Assembly: GCF_012926505.1 (NCBI RefSeq)
Contig: NZ_JABBNT010000001.1
Location: 992,001-1,056,000, forward strand
Direction: 5' to 3'
From: Pacificispira spongiicola
Lineage (GTDB): Bacteria; Pseudomonadota; Alphaproteobacteria; UBA8366; Aestuariispiraceae
DNA length: 64,000 nt
The translations under genes and the position numbers were made by a program. How positions within the stretch are numbered: position 1 is the stretch's first letter; every line of letters starts with the position of its first letter. Shown one piece after another: positions 17,526-25,455 of this stretch. A model generated the notes under the pieces. The model had not been told where the DNA came from, ran no database searches, and saw nothing but the letters and a program-made list of their open reading frames with translations.

Positions 17526-17876
17526 TCATCGGCGGGACATGGTCCTGACGAGTTGTTTGATGGCCAACCGCATATTGTCGTCGTCGATCCGTTGGATATC
17601 CCGCGCAATCCGCATCGCCTCGGGATCGGTCAAGTCCTTGCTTTCCGCTTCACTGATCGACGCGATGCCTTCGAAGATGTCGGATATGCCGACCTTCAAC
17701 GCATCGCAGATTTGAATCAGGCGGCTGGCGCCCATCCGGTTAACGCCTTTTTCGTATTTCTGCACCTGCTGGAAACTGACGCCTAGACGCTCCCCCAGAT
17801 CGGTTTGGGACAATCCCGCCCGCGTTCTGAGCTCGCGCACGCGATTCCCCACGGCAACGTCGACTGGATGCGGCAT
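17526..17876 (-). CDS. XRE-family helix-turn-helix regulator (paralogue 2)
   Basis: This 116-aa protein has the same design as the neighbour at 17055: MPHPVDVAVGNRVRELR, LSQTDLGERLGVSFQQVQKY and EKGVNRMGASRLIQ, with a divergent tail (AESKDLTDPEAMRIARDIQR). The two HTH halves are nearly identical, while the tails and putative operators differ. This suggests an old duplication, and the genes now lie convergently. GAACGATT and AT-rich DNA with a 21-bp inverted repeat lie upstream (17944-17964). The regulated genes are not identifiable from the window. Confidence 0.9.
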   Translation of the reverse strand: MPHPVDVAVGNRVRELRTRAGLSQTDLGERLGVSFQQVQKYEKGVNRMGASRLIQICDALKVGISDIFEGIASISEAESKDLTDPEAMRIARDIQRIDDDNMRLAIKQLVRTMSRR

Positions 17877-17943
17877 TCTAGGCTCCTTTTCCCTGTCCCG
17901 TCAGGGGGTTACGTTTAACCAATCCCACGACTTATTCAACTTG

Positions 17944-17964
17944 ATAGAACTTCAATCGTTCTAT
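17944..17964. promoter_or_regulatory. 21-bp inverted repeat upstream of XRE paralogue 2
   Basis: ATAGAAC-TTCAATC-GTTCTAT is a perfect 7+7+7 inverted repeat 68 bp before the start codon in an AT-rich stretch, followed by another small palindrome, CGCGAATCGCG (17970-17980). Autoregulation by the XRE protein is the simplest reading. Confidence 0.5.
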
Positions 17965-18150
17965 TAAAACGCGAATCGCGCGGTATATCAATGCCGCACC
18001 AAGAGGCCGCAAGGTAAAAAATTTAGGCTTAAAATAAAATTCCCGCATGCCGATTTTTCACCTTTAAAACGCACCCTTGATGGACATTCCGCGCGCATTC
18101 TTGGTATGCACGGATTATGCCGCTACCATTGATTTCTACCTTCCAGGAGA

Positions 18151-18762
18151 ATGAATTTGACCCGCGCCTTCCTGTCCGATCTGAACGTCGCAATCCTGGT
18201 CGACCAGGGGGATGCGGGTGCTGTGGGGCCCCTTCGCATCACGGCGGAACAAACCAACTCCGGTCTGGATGGCACCGCGGACGACAGATGGGGCCCGACG
18301 GGCCTTTTGACGGGCGAAGAACTGGCCAAGGTGACGGCCCGTTGCCTGAACGCGGCCATGTTGATCGATAGGGACGATCTGGCGTCTGCGGCCCAGGCGC
18401 TGGAAATCCTGGTGACGCAGCAATTGGCTCGGATCGATGCGGACGACCCCGTCGCCTTGATGGAAGAAGCGATGGGTTATGTCCTGAAGCAGGAACGCTG
18501 GGCCTTCTCCATCGTCCGGGACAAGCGGGAAGACGGCGTTCGGCTGTCCCTGGGCAATCCGAACGGTGCGCCGGTGCCTTTGGCCGTGCATGTATCGCTT
18601 TCCGGCAAGACACCCAGTTTCTGGGTCATGCAGGACCGCCGCCTGATCCAGGGCGGTCATGCCTATAAAATCCCGATCCAGGCCGCCACGGCCCTGAAGC
18701 AGGCGATACAGGATTACCTGGATGCCCACGACATCGGGACGACACGTCCGCACGGCCGATGA
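18151..18762 (+). CDS. Unrecognised conserved-looking protein
   Basis: This 203-aa cytoplasmic protein has no signal peptide or membrane segment, and I do not recognise it. The N-terminal half is mixed (RAFLSDLNVAILVDQGDAGA). A helical middle (AQALEILVTQQLARIDADDP, MEEAMGYVLKQERWAF) is followed by a beta-rich part (VRLSLGNPNGAPVPLAVHVS) and a C-terminal helix (AATALKQAIQDYLDAHD). AGGAGA abuts ATG 18151. Good codon usage and a clean ribosome binding site support a real gene. It precedes the PA2779/PA2778 pair by 164 bp, and no operon link is evident. Confidence 0.65.
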   Translation: MNLTRAFLSDLNVAILVDQGDAGAVGPLRITAEQTNSGLDGTADDRWGPTGLLTGEELAKVTARCLNAAMLIDRDDLASAAQALEILVTQQLARIDADDPVALMEEAMGYVLKQERWAFSIVRDKREDGVRLSLGNPNGAPVPLAVHVSLSGKTPSFWVMQDRRLIQGGHAYKIPIQAATALKQAIQDYLDAHDIGTTRPHGR

Positions 18763-18926
18763 CGGCGGGTGCCGGGCGGCGTTAAGGAAATCGCCAGAAA
18801 GTCGCCTTATTCTCACCCCATCCCCTTCAGAATTGCCGCATAGCTTCCTTCGCAGAGGAGGCAGGGTCGGACGCCGTTCTTCGGCGTCCGTTGCGGTTTG
18901 GCTATTCTGAAAGAAGGAGAGGATCC

Positions 18927-19340
18927 ATGAAGACCTATCGACTGAAAGCCATTGCCCTGACCTGTGCAGTTTCCGCCGCCGCTCCCGCCGTAGCGCCCTT
19001 GTCGGCCCAGGCGGCGATGGTGGGCACGGAAAAATTGGTAACCCAGTCCCGCGTCGACGAGAACCGGGCCACGATCGATGCCTTCATGGCGCGTGAAGAC
19101 GTGCGTGAGGAGTTCCGCCGCCTGGGCGTCGCGCCGGAAGAGGCCGACGCACGCGTCGCCGCGCTGACCGACGCGGAAGCCGAACGCATGGCCAGCACGA
19201 TCCGCTCCGCGCCGTCCGGCCAGGGGGCCGTCGGCGCCATCGTCGGTGCCGGGCTGATCGTCTTCCTGGTGCTGCTGATCACCGACATCCTTGGCTTCAC
19301 GGATGTTTTCAACTTCACCAAAAACCAGAACGCCAGCTAA
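18927..19340 (+). CDS. PA2779 family exported small protein
   Basis: This 137-aa protein has a signal peptide (TYRLKAIALTCAVSAAAPAV, cleavage near SAQA), a short helical acidic middle (ENRATIDAFMAREDVREEFR, APEEADARVAAL) and one C-terminal membrane helix (GAIVGAGLIVFLVLLITDIL). This matches the PA2779-type family, which is found immediately before PA2778-type cysteine peptidases. It lies 9 bp before such a gene here, with AAGGAGAGG as ribosome binding site. Its role is unknown; its constant partnership suggests it is a substrate or accessory of the peptidase. Confidence 0.8.
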   Translation: MKTYRLKAIALTCAVSAAAPAVAPLSAQAAMVGTEKLVTQSRVDENRATIDAFMAREDVREEFRRLGVAPEEADARVAALTDAEAERMASTIRSAPSGQGAVGAIVGAGLIVFLVLLITDILGFTDVFNFTKNQNAS

Positions 19341-19349
19341 GGCAGATCC

Positions 19350-20360
19350 ATGCGCTCTGTCCATGGATTAAGGCGGATTCTGTCCGGTGCACGGCGACTG
19401 TCGCTGACGGCATGCCTTCTGGCGGCGGCCGCCTGCACCGCGACCACCCCGGCAACCGACGCCCTTCGGCGTGACGGCCTTGGCGACGGCACCCCCCGCC
19501 GCGCCGAATTGACAGAGGTCCCGTTCCACGCCCAGACCGACTATCACTGCGGCCCGGCGGCCCTCGCAACCGTCCTGCAGGATGCCGGCATCGCGGCCAC
19601 GCCGGATGGGATAGCGGACGCCGTCTTCACCCCGGGGCGGAAAGGATCGCTCCAGACCGATATGCAGACCGGGGCACGACGACAGGGGGCGATGACCCTG
19701 CCGGTGCATTCTATCGCCGAAGCCCTGCGGCAAGTCGATCAGGGCCGCCCTGTTCTGGTGTTGCAGAACCTGGCCTTGGAAATGGCCCCGCAATGGCATT
19801 ACGCGGTCCTGGTGGGATATGACCTGGATGACGGAACCGTGGTTCTGCGCAGCGGCCAGGACAAACGCCGCATCACGGATATGGGCACCTTCGAACATAC
19901 CTGGCGGCGGTCAGGGTTCTGGGGCTTTGTCCTGGCAGACCCGTCCGCTCCACCACCTGCCTTCGCGACCGTATCCGACTGGATCGGAGAAGCCGCGGGA
20001 TTGGAACGCGCCAGCCGCCCCGAACGCGCCGAAGCGGCCTATCGCACGGCCTTGAAGACTTGGCCGGACGCATGGCAGCCCTGGGTCGCCTTCGCCAATC
20101 TGCGCTTCCAGGAAGGCAACCTGGACAGCGCGGAAGCCAACCTTCGCGAGGCCCGCAACCGCGCGCCCGACAATTGGATCGTGCTGAACAATCTTGCCTA
20201 TACGCTGCTAAAGAACGGCAAACCGCGTGCCGCCCTGCCGATCGCGGAAAAGGCTGTCGCCATGGCCGACGCCACACAGGCCGAACACGCCGTCGCCGAT
20301 GCCCGTGCAACCTTGCAGGAAATCAAAGACACGCTAACCGATACATCCACGGCATCGTGA
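19350..20360 (+). CDS. PA2778 family cysteine peptidase lipoprotein with TPR tail
   Basis: This 336-aa protein carries a lipoprotein-type signal (LLAAAACTATT, lipid-modified Cys near residue 29). Next comes a C39-like papain-fold peptidase: VPFHAQTDYHCGPAALATVL supplies the catalytic Cys, and QWHYAVLVGYD the His. Residues from about 215 form TPR repeats (AEAAYRTALKTWPDAWQPW, LDSAEANLREARNRAPDNW, ARAALPIAEKAV-like). C39 domains usually cleave leader peptides beside ABC exporters. This one stands without an exporter and is predicted to act in the periplasm. It is coupled to the PA2779-type gene 9 bp upstream. Confidence 0.85.
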   Translation: MRSVHGLRRILSGARRLSLTACLLAAAACTATTPATDALRRDGLGDGTPRRAELTEVPFHAQTDYHCGPAALATVLQDAGIAATPDGIADAVFTPGRKGSLQTDMQTGARRQGAMTLPVHSIAEALRQVDQGRPVLVLQNLALEMAPQWHYAVLVGYDLDDGTVVLRSGQDKRRITDMGTFEHTWRRSGFWGFVLADPSAPPPAFATVSDWIGEAAGLERASRPERAEAAYRTALKTWPDAWQPWVAFANLRFQEGNLDSAEANLREARNRAPDNWIVLNNLAYTLLKNGKPRAALPIAEKAVAMADATQAEHAVADARATLQEIKDTLTDTSTAS

Positions 20361-20411
20361 CGTCGGTTCACATGCAAACCTGTATGGGGCAAACCTATAT
20401 GGTAAGGGGAG

Positions 20412-20487
20412 TGGTGCCGCCAAGGTGACTCGAACACCTGACCTACGCATTACGAATGCGCCGCTCTACCAACTGAGCTATGGCGGC
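20412..20487 (-). tRNA. tRNA-Thr (anticodon CGT)
   Basis: The minus-strand sequence folds as a 76-nt cloverleaf with 3' CCA encoded. The acceptor stem is GCCGCCA paired with TGGCGGC, the D-arm is AGCTCAGTTGGTAGAGC, and the T-arm is AGGTGTTCGAGTCACCT. The anticodon loop TTCGTAA places CGT at 20452-20454, which reads the threonine codon ACG. Confidence 0.97.
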
Positions 20488-20801
20488 TTGCCACGTCTCG
20501 CTGACCACTAAGTGGAAAGCGGGAGGGTTTTATCCGCAGCCGTCGCGCAATGCAAGCCCATGTTCGCTACCATTTTCGCAAGCCGATGGTCGATGCGGAT
20601 CAGAAAATGTCATTCCGCACGAATTTTCCCAGAAAAAGCCGGATTCGAGTGACGAGCATCACTGAATTGCCGGATTTCGGGACCTATATTGAAAGTCAGG
20701 CGGTCTTCACACCCCCACAGGTTTTGAACACCGCCGTCGAGCCGATGGCTCTCTATCTCCAGATAACCTTTTAAGGTCGGCGCTGCCGGCCTTCTTTTTG
20801 T
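20488..20801 (+). ncRNA. Candidate small RNA on the plus strand (about 20691-20798)
   Basis: The 314-bp gap between tRNA-Thr and hemY, both on minus, has no credible ORF. It ends in a plus-strand intrinsic terminator (20773-20798). A TATATT at 20685-20690 could be a -10, and the implied transcript of about 105 nt contains a C-rich stretch (CACCCCCACAGG) of the kind exposed in many bacterial sRNAs. No known family is recognised, and the -35 is not clear. Confidence 0.35.
20773..20798 (+). terminator. Intrinsic terminator, plus strand
   Basis: The stem AAGGTCGGC / GCCGGCCTT (one G-T pair) with a GCT loop is followed by CTTTTTG. On the minus strand, downstream of hemY, the hairpin is followed by AAAAGG and so does not fit hemY termination. 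Confidence 0.65.
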
Positions 20802-22094
20802 CTAAACCGGCAGCCCGTCATCGGCACGCGGCAGCGGTGGCACGGTTTCGACCAACGCCCGCGCGTCCTCCGCCGCGGCTTCGGCTTCCGCGGCCCGCAT
20901 CAACCAGCGATGCGCGGCGGCGATATCGCCATGCTCCGCTTCCTCCAGACGGGCCCACAAGGCGCAGAGCCTCGGCGGCACGGGACCGGCGGGAACACCA
21001 TCCTCGTCCGATTCCAGGACCGGTGTGGCCTTCGCCAGATGGCTGCGCGCCTCGCCCCACAATTCGGCATCCAGCGCTGCCTCGGCCAGCGCCATGTGTC
21101 CTTCCGGATGATCCGGGGCCAGCGAGAGCAGTTGTTCGAACCGCTTCACCTGAAGCAGGACGTCCACGCCGTCCGGCGCAATGTCGCGATAGGCCTTCGC
21201 CAGCGCGTGGGTCGGCTGAGTCTTCCACGCAGCCTCAATCGTTTTTTCGGCCTTGCGCGTCTGCCCGGCTTCCCGTTGCAGCTTGGCCGACAGGACCGCC
21301 GCTTCGGCGTCGTCGGGCGCCGCCTTCAATGCCTGTTTGACCGCTTTCATCGCGCCGTCGCGGTCCTGCGATTCCAGGGCCGTGCGGGCTTGCTGTTTGG
21401 CAAGGCGGGCGCGGATCGGGGCAGCATCGCCTGCAGAGATCGCTCCGCTTTTCTGAGCGCCGATCAAGGTATCCTGGGCACGGGACCAAAGTCCCGCCTC
21501 CATCTGCAGATCCAACAATTCAATCAGAACCCATTTCGCGGAGGGCCGCAGTTTGCGCGCCTCTTCCGCCAGTTCCAGGGCGCGTGCCTTATCCCCCGCG
21601 CGCAGCGCCTGCACCATCAATCCGCGAACGCCCAGGAAAGCCGCCTCCGGGTCCGATCGCAGGGTTTCGAAATAGCGTGTCGCCGCCGCATCGTCGCCGG
21701 TTAGACGCGCGGTCTGGGCTTGCAGCAACATGGTCAACGGCGCTTCGGTCAGCAGATCCCGGGCGCGGCGGGATTGACGGCGGGATTCTTCCGCATCGCC
21801 CGCCGCGACGGCGACCATGCCCAGCGTCAGGGCGCGATAGCCCTTCATTTCCCGGATCGCCTTACGCTGCGCGCGCCAACGGCCGGGGAATCGGAACAGG
21901 CTTTGCCGGATGCGTTCGCCATACACGAACAACAATACAAGGACGAGCAACGCGAGACCGAATATCCCGACCGGCATATCCACCGCCCAGCCCTGCCAAT
22001 CGATGGTGACCCGACCGGGTTCCAGCGCGAAATAAACGGCCAGCGCGCCGACGATGCCGATCTTGATCAGGAACCAGAAGACACGCCAAGTCAT
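20802..22094 (-). CDS. hemY: HemY family TPR membrane protein
   Basis: This 430-aa protein has two N-terminal membrane helices (VFWFLIKIGIVGALAVYFAL and IFGLALLVLVLLFVYGERI), the HemY-type junction around GRVTIDWQGW, and a long TPR-rich remainder (GYRALTLGMVAVAAGDAEES, DKARALELAEEARKL). Proteobacterial HemY of this type is linked to tetrapyrrole synthesis by location rather than by a proven reaction; it is not the protoporphyrinogen oxidase of the same name. Its ATG overlaps the end of the hemD fusion by 4 bp, making hemC-hemD-hemY one operon. It is predicted to be anchored in the inner membrane. Confidence 0.88.
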   Translation of the reverse strand: MTWRVFWFLIKIGIVGALAVYFALEPGRVTIDWQGWAVDMPVGIFGLALLVLVLLFVYGERIRQSLFRFPGRWRAQRKAIREMKGYRALTLGMVAVAAGDAEESRRQSRRARDLLTEAPLTMLLQAQTARLTGDDAAATRYFETLRSDPEAAFLGVRGLMVQALRAGDKARALELAEEARKLRPSAKWVLIELLDLQMEAGLWSRAQDTLIGAQKSGAISAGDAAPIRARLAKQQARTALESQDRDGAMKAVKQALKAAPDDAEAAVLSAKLQREAGQTRKAEKTIEAAWKTQPTHALAKAYRDIAPDGVDVLLQVKRFEQLLSLAPDHPEGHMALAEAALDAELWGEARSHLAKATPVLESDEDGVPAGPVPPRLCALWARLEEAEHGDIAAAHRWLMRAAEAEAAAEDARALVETVPPLPRADDGLPV

Positions 22095-24430
22095 GCGCCG
22101 TCCCCTTCGTCACCTTGTCCGGTCGTCAACCCGGTGAGACCCGCAGCCACCCCGTCCTGAAGTGCCGCAAGACCCGCTTCCGCCGACAAGCGCGCTTCCG
22201 CGTCGTCCAACCAAGCCGCGACCGTAACGGACGCTTCCCGCAGCGGCGTCAGGACGGCGACCGCCGCGACCAGATCGCCCCGCGCCAGGGCCGCTTCCGC
22301 GCGGCTGACCGGCGGCGCGTCGGGGTCATCGCCCTTTCGCCGAACGGAGACGAGGGATTGAAGACCGTTCAACACGTCCTGGATCACGTCGCCGGTTTCC
22401 TGCGCCTTGATTTCAGCCTGCATGGCCGGAATCGCGGCTTGGAAAGCGGTGACAAGGGCCGCCCGACTTTTCACGCCGTTCTCGGCAAAAGGCATCAACT
22501 GTTCAACCGCATCGCGGATCGGACCGGTTTCCGGCGCCAGACTATCGATCCGCGCCAGCCCCTGATCGAAGGGCCGCCCCGCGACCAAGGCGGTTTCCAC
22601 CGACCCGACGCCCAACGCCAACCCGGCCTGGGTCGCGCCTTCAACCGCCGGACGGGCAGCCAGTCGTTCCAGTTCCGCCCGCTGATCCGCCTGCGCCGAT
22701 TCCATCCCGGCAACCGCCGTGGTCGCCTTTTCGGCTTCGGCGGAAACTTGGTCCAGCAGGTTTTCGATCACGCCGAGACGATCCAGAACACGCTGGCGGG
22801 TTTCGGAATCCCGTTCGATGGAGGCGGCAAGGTCGTCCAACCGCCCGGACACGGCATCCGGCAGATCCGGCGGCATTGAAGACGCCGCGTCGGTGCCTTC
22901 GGTTGACGTCCCCATACCATCCATCCGGTCGGACAGAGCGCCGACCTCCGCCTTCACCAGGGCGAGCGCATCGCTCAACGCGCCGACTTCTTCGCCCAAC
23001 CGGGTCAGCGCGGCGGTATCGATGGCTGGGGCGGCGGCATCCGGCACCGTGCCGACGGCGGTCGCCGCCTGCTGCTGCATCGCCGGGAAATAGCGCGCGA
23101 GATGCGGGTCGGTATACGGTGCCCAGGCCGGACGCGTCACCACCGCGGCCAAAGCGACGAGACCGACGACCAAGGCAAGACCGCCGCCCCCGGACTTTGC
23201 AGGCGCGGCGTCATTCTTCGGCGTGGCCGGGGCCTTTTCCTCAGGTTTGGCGTTGTCGGCGGGGTCCGCCTTGGTGTTTTCCGATGCGGACTCTTCCGCC
23301 TCATCACCATCAGGCTGGGGCTCGTAATCGATCGGCCCGTCATAGACGCCGGTATCGATATCGTGCAGGTCGATCGTATGCTTATCGGATGGCTTCTCCG
23401 CATCAGCGACGGCGTGGGACAGGGCGCCGCTCAAATCCACGCCATGCACGTCGGCGGCGGTGATCACGTCGCGCCAACGGTTGTCGGGGATATGATCCCG
23501 CGTCTTCCAGCCCTGCACCGTGCTGACCGCGACATCCAGTTTCGCCGCCATGGGTCGAATACCGCCGAAGGCTTCGATCACGGCGTCCGCGCTGATCGTG
23601 ATCGCCTCTTCCCCGGCCACCTCTTTCCCGGCCACCTCTTCCCCGGCCCCGGCATCCGTCGCGTCTTCTGCCTGATCGGTAGGGGGTTCTTCGGTTTCGG
23701 GTTCTTTCTTGTCGTCCGTCATGGCAATCGCTTCCTGTATCCGTTCCAGAAGCGCCGGCATATCCGGCGTTTCGGCCGTGGAAATTTCGGCCCAATCTAT
23801 TTTCGCCGCCTTGTCCGCGACAGCCGGGCTGAGGCAAACCGCCCGCACCGTACGCGCACAGGACGCATACCCCTGTTCTTCCAGCAGCCTATCAAAGGCT
23901 TGGGCCGTTCGGGGAGAAAAAAACGTCGCAGCGAAAATCCGACCCTGTGCCAATGCCTCGCGGCAGGCATCGGATAGCGTATCGGACGGGATCGCTTGGT
24001 ACAGCGGAATGCGCCGCACCGTATGGCCCAACGCCTCCAGATCGCCTTTCAAATCCCCCGCAACCTGGGACCCCGCCGCATGAAAAAAGACGGTTCCCGG
24101 AATCGGATATGCTTCCCGGACCAGGGCCACCAGAGCCGTGACGTCGCCGTCGGCGGCCCTGACATCCCCGAACCCGGCATCCCGCGCCGCCGCCGCGCTG
24201 GCATCCCCCACCGTCAGAACAGGCAGGTCGCGGCGATCCGTCAGCGCGGAAAAGCAGCGCACCCCATTGGCGGAGGTAAACAAAACGGCGTCACAGCCAT
24301 CCAGATCGACCACGGCATCCGCGAGCGGGTCGATCCGCAACATCGGTTCGACGAGGCTGTCGCAACCAAGGGCATCCAACGCCGCAACCAAGGCCCGCGA
24401 GTCCTCCTTCGGACGGGTGACCAGGATCAT
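22091..24430 (-). CDS. hemD: Uroporphyrinogen-III synthase fused to an HTH-like domain and a mitofilin/HemX-like membrane region
   Basis: This 779-aa single frame holds several parts. Residues 1-232 are HemD (MILVTRPKEDSRALVAALDA, AVLFTSANGVRCFSAL, FFSPRTAQAFDRLL), the enzyme that closes and flips ring D of uroporphyrinogen III. An acidic linker follows, then residues about 278-335 resemble a YdaS/carph-isopro-type helix-turn-helix (VIEAFGGIRPMAAKLDVAVS, VQGWKTRDHIPDNRW). After another acidic linker come a membrane helix at about 412-432 (GGGLALVVGLVALAAVVTR) and a coiled-coil COG4223/mitofilin-like domain to the end. Related genomes often have hemD and the mitofilin-like gene separate. An internal ATG at 23722 (MTDDKKEPE) could restart translation there. 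AGGGGCG supports the start at 24430. Confidence 0.85.
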   Translation of the reverse strand: MILVTRPKEDSRALVAALDALGCDSLVEPMLRIDPLADAVVDLDGCDAVLFTSANGVRCFSALTDRRDLPVLTVGDASAAAARDAGFGDVRAADGDVTALVALVREAYPIPGTVFFHAAGSQVAGDLKGDLEALGHTVRRIPLYQAIPSDTLSDACREALAQGRIFAATFFSPRTAQAFDRLLEEQGYASCARTVRAVCLSPAVADKAAKIDWAEISTAETPDMPALLERIQEAIAMTDDKKEPETEEPPTDQAEDATDAGAGEEVAGKEVAGEEAITISADAVIEAFGGIRPMAAKLDVAVSTVQGWKTRDHIPDNRWRDVITAADVHGVDLSGALSHAVADAEKPSDKHTIDLHDIDTGVYDGPIDYEPQPDGDEAEESASENTKADPADNAKPEEKAPATPKNDAAPAKSGGGGLALVVGLVALAAVVTRPAWAPYTDPHLARYFPAMQQQAATAVGTVPDAAAPAIDTAALTRLGEEVGALSDALALVKAEVGALSDRMDGMGTSTEGTDAASSMPPDLPDAVSGRLDDLAASIERDSETRQRVLDRLGVIENLLDQVSAEAEKATTAVAGMESAQADQRAELERLAARPAVEGATQAGLALGVGSVETALVAGRPFDQGLARIDSLAPETGPIRDAVEQLMPFAENGVKSRAALVTAFQAAIPAMQAEIKAQETGDVIQDVLNGLQSLVSVRRKGDDPDAPPVSRAEAALARGDLVAAVAVLTPLREASVTVAAWLDDAEARLSAEAGLAALQDGVAAGLTGLTTGQGDEGDGA

Positions 24431-24452
24431 CGGACGTCGCCCCTGTATCCGA

Positions 24453-25373
24453 TCAGTCAAAGAAGCGGTCCCCCATTTCCTGCTTCAACGCTTGCGCCAC
24501 GCCGCGCACCAGGGTTTCCGCCTGATCCAAAGGTCCGTCGCAGGCGGTTTCCAGCACCCGCGTGCCATCTTCCCGCGCCACAAGCCCCCGGAAGGCAAAC
24601 CGATCCCCATGGATTTCAGACAGGCCCGCAATAGGCGTGTGACAGGTCCCGTCCATGACATCCAAGAAAGCGCGTTCCATCAACACACGGCTTTCGCTTT
24701 CCGGATGATTGAGAGGTGCAAACAGGGTCGCGAGATCGTCCCGCGCCGCCCCGACGGTCACCCCGATCGCCCCCTGGGCCACGGCGGGCAGCAGGAAATC
24801 CGGCGACAGAACCTCCGTCGCGACATGGGCCATGTCCAGGCGGTTCAATCCAGCGAGTGCCAACAACGTTCCGTCGGCGACGCCTTCGTCCAGTTTGCGC
24901 AGGCGGGTTTGCACATTGCCGCGAAACAGAACGACCTCCAGATCGGGCCGTTTCGCCAGGATTTGCGCCTTGCGCCGCAGGGACGACGTTCCCAATCGCG
25001 CACCTTCCGGCAATTCCATCAAGGTCGCCGCCTTCGGGCTCAGGAACACGTCTCGGACGTCTTCCCGCTCCAGAACGCAGGTCAGGGAAATGCCGTCGGC
25101 CAGCCAGGTTTCGACATCCTTCATGGAATGCACGGCGGCGTCGCAGCGTCCGTCCAGGATCGCCTTGTCCAATTCCTTGGTGAACAACCCCTTGCCGCCG
25201 ACTTCCGCCAGGGCACGATCCTGAATCCGATCCCCGGCGACGGAGATTTCGACAATCTCCACCGTCAGGCCGGGATGCGCCGCCGTCAGCTTGTTCCGAA
25301 CCTCATGCGTTTGCAGCATGGCCAGCGGCGAACCGCGCGTTCCCAAGGTAATGCGATCGGGGAGTTGGGGCAT
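24453..25373 (-). CDS. hemC: Porphobilinogen deaminase (hydroxymethylbilane synthase)
   Basis: This 306-aa enzyme polymerises four porphobilinogens into hydroxymethylbilane using a dipyrromethane cofactor. Motifs: ITLGTRGSPLAMLQTHEVRN at the start, GGKGLFTKELDKAIL, AVHSMKDVETWL, GTSSLRRKAQIL and GNVQTRLRKLDEG. The cofactor cysteine is in the C-terminal segment MDGTCHTPIAGL. I start at ATG 25373 because AGAGGATGGA precedes it; the open frame continues to 25535 but would overlap the divergent tsaD gene. It is first in the hemC-hemD-hemY operon. Confidence 0.95.
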   Translation of the reverse strand: MPQLPDRITLGTRGSPLAMLQTHEVRNKLTAAHPGLTVEIVEISVAGDRIQDRALAEVGGKGLFTKELDKAILDGRCDAAVHSMKDVETWLADGISLTCVLEREDVRDVFLSPKAATLMELPEGARLGTSSLRRKAQILAKRPDLEVVLFRGNVQTRLRKLDEGVADGTLLALAGLNRLDMAHVATEVLSPDFLLPAVAQGAIGVTVGAARDDLATLFAPLNHPESESRVLMERAFLDVMDGTCHTPIAGLSEIHGDRFAFRGLVAREDGTRVLETACDGPLDQAETLVRGVAQALKQEMGDRFFD

Positions 25374-25455
25374 TCCATCCTCTTGAACTGGGGATATTTG
25401 ATTATCGAACGGAACCTGTAGCCTATCCGGACCGTATAGGCTACATCCTGCGGCC

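Noticed and set aside
17944-17964. Possible LexA box (GAAC-N7-GTTC)
   Set aside because: Alphaproteobacterial LexA sites are direct GTTC-N7-GTTC repeats. This is an inverted repeat, so an XRE operator is more likely.
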